A stretch of DNA of 32,984 nt, taken from positions 6,986 to 39,969 of the forward strand of contig JAGTQN010000005.1 of the NCBI GenBank assembly GCA_018396395.1, read 5' to 3'. A program made the translations under genes and the position numbers. This document shows, piece by piece, positions 32,273 through 32,984 of the stretch; the first letter of the stretch is position 1; each line of letters begins with the position of its first letter. The notes beneath the pieces were generated by a model, which saw only the letters and a program-made list of their open reading frames with translations, made no database searches and was not told the DNA's origin. The stretch comes from Candidatus Bathyarchaeota archaeon. GTDB lineage: Archaea; Thermoproteota; CALKCG01; B24; JAGTQN01.

Positions 32273-32984
32273 TTAAGCCCTACCCTTCTCCATTCCATAA
32301 GACTGAGTTTCCAAAACAGGCTTTATGGCTTTAAGCCATCGTATCGTGTCCCTGACGGCACCAGCACAGACTATCGTTACGCGATGCTCAGCTCCCTCTT
32401 GAAGGATCCGCGCGAACTTAGCCCTTATCCGCTCCTCGTCGAGGATAAGATCCTCAGGATGGATCCATCTCTCCATGACTATGGAATTCCCAAGAACTTC
32501 CTTGGCGATGCTAATAGATGTCCATGGGCTTATCTGGACTGTCCTCAGCCCTGCAATCTCCTTTATGGCAGGAAGAAAAGGCCCTATATTCCCACAGCTA
32601 TGGAAGTAGGATATGCCTTCCCTGTAAAACTCGGCAAGCCTCTTCTCGCGAGGGAGGACCAGCTCCCTATAATTCTTAGGCGAAAGAACCTTGGCGTCAA
32701 CCTCATCATTGCTCAAGGAAGAGGAGGCGACAACTTCTCTACCCAAAAAACGACTCCAATCAACTTCCCAGACAATCCTAGCCTCCGTAACGAAGTCCAA
32801 GAGCTCCTCGATGAGGCGAGGCCTCTTTATGAGGCTTAGGAGGCTGTTCTGCCAGCCCATCATGTGGACGAGGACTCCCCAGGGTCCTCTTGTCCAAGGA
32901 CGGTATTCTATGCGAAGGTTTTCGCCAACGATTTTCCTCATAGCATCATGAAACCTATGAACCTTAGGCATGAGGCCGCTACTA
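32273..32984 (-). CDS. URO-D-family protein, probable corrinoid-type methyltransferase (5' end cut by window)
   Basis: The frame is open through the window end; about 236 residues of an expected 340-400 are present, so the N terminus is missing. The sequence fits the uroporphyrinogen decarboxylase superfamily: a barrel with RPRLIEELLDFVTE, then YFHSCGNIGPFLPAIKEIAG and IVMERWIHPEDLI, and a late cysteine in TIVCAGAVRDTI. The HxCGN motif plus a later Cys is the zinc site of MtaA/MtbA/CmuC-type cobalamin methyltransferases, absent from true HemE, so a methyl-transfer role is favoured over haem synthesis. Substrate unknown. No corrinoid protein gene is visible in the window. Confidence 0.78.
   Translation of the reverse strand, partial: SSGLMPKVHRFHDAMRKIVGENLRIEYRPWTRGPWGVLVHMMGWQNSLLSLIKRPRLIEELLDFVTEARIVWEVDWSRFLGREVVASSSLSNDEVDAKVLSPKNYRELVLPREKRLAEFYREGISYFHSCGNIGPFLPAIKEIAGLRTVQISPWTSISIAKEVLGNSIVMERWIHPEDLILDEERIRAKFARILQEGAEHRVTIVCAGAVRDTIRWLKAIKPVLETQSYGMEKGRA

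Noticed and set aside
32147-32839. Long plus-strand frame opposite the URO-D-family gene
   Set aside because: It has no family motif, and the opposite strand carries the clear HSCGN methyltransferase-like protein.

Overview
The window reads as chromosomal DNA of a thermophilic archaeon, most likely in the Thermoproteota or a neighbouring lineage such as Bathyarchaeia or Korarchaeia. The rank is inference. The evidence is an archaeal-type AMP phosphorylase, RtcB ligase, a GTPBP1-type GTPase, a tungsten aldehyde ferredoxin oxidoreductase with its polyferredoxin, a minimal two-gene SUF pair, TATA-type promoters with some leaderless starts, frequent GTG and TTG starts chosen by strong Shine-Dalgarno sites, and heavy use of AGG/AGA for arginine. 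No rRNA, tRNA or CRISPR array was seen.

Layout. 1-2636 (+): end of one amidohydrolase, a second complete amidohydrolase, a terminator-like hairpin, and class II fumarase. 2681-5287 (-): phosphohexomutase and a nucleotidyltransferase-domain protein, with a perfect 26-bp tandem repeat between them. 5288-8092: a 139-bp element with 16-bp inverted ends, cis-prenyltransferase and RtcB. 8093-8672: a gene-free stretch with several RNA-like hairpins. 8673-11940: AMP phosphorylase (-) and a GTPBP1-like GTPase (+), diverging. 12047-16125 (-): a tight operon of a UPF0182 giant membrane protein, a small tail-anchored protein and a CinA-type protein. 16426-17909 (+): inositol-phosphate synthase overlapping an unknown helical protein. 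18245-22384: a coiled-coil protein behind nested palindromes, an atypical enolase-superfamily enzyme, a winged-helix protein, a frameshifted membrane/coiled-coil gene and two small unknown proteins sharing a motif. 22408-24237 (-): a DapA-family aldolase and an HTH-phosphoribosyltransferase regulator. 24418-25172: a decayed insertion sequence with intact 17-bp terminal repeats. 25232-29171 (+): a DUF362 iron-sulfur protein, a four-cluster ferredoxin with a microsatellite-encoded serine run, and AOR. 29230-31178 (-): SufC/SufB-like pair. 31479-32984: UlaG-like metallo-hydrolase (+) and a truncated URO-D-family methyltransferase (-).

How the genes fit together. Several concern redox and iron-sulfur biology: the SUF-like pair would build clusters, and the DUF362 protein, polyferredoxin and AOR would use them for low-potential aldehyde/acid chemistry. 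Others serve the envelope: cis-prenyltransferase makes the lipid sugar carrier, phosphohexomutase supplies activated sugars, inositol-phosphate synthase supplies lipid headgroups, and UPF0182 is a large membrane protein. AMP phosphorylase belongs to archaeal nucleotide salvage.

The least explained parts are the 20.6-22.4 kb cluster of small proteins, the possible structured RNA at 8.18-8.51 kb, the MITE-like 5.3-5.5 kb element, and the UPF0182 operon. None of these can be called a new system from the sequence alone.
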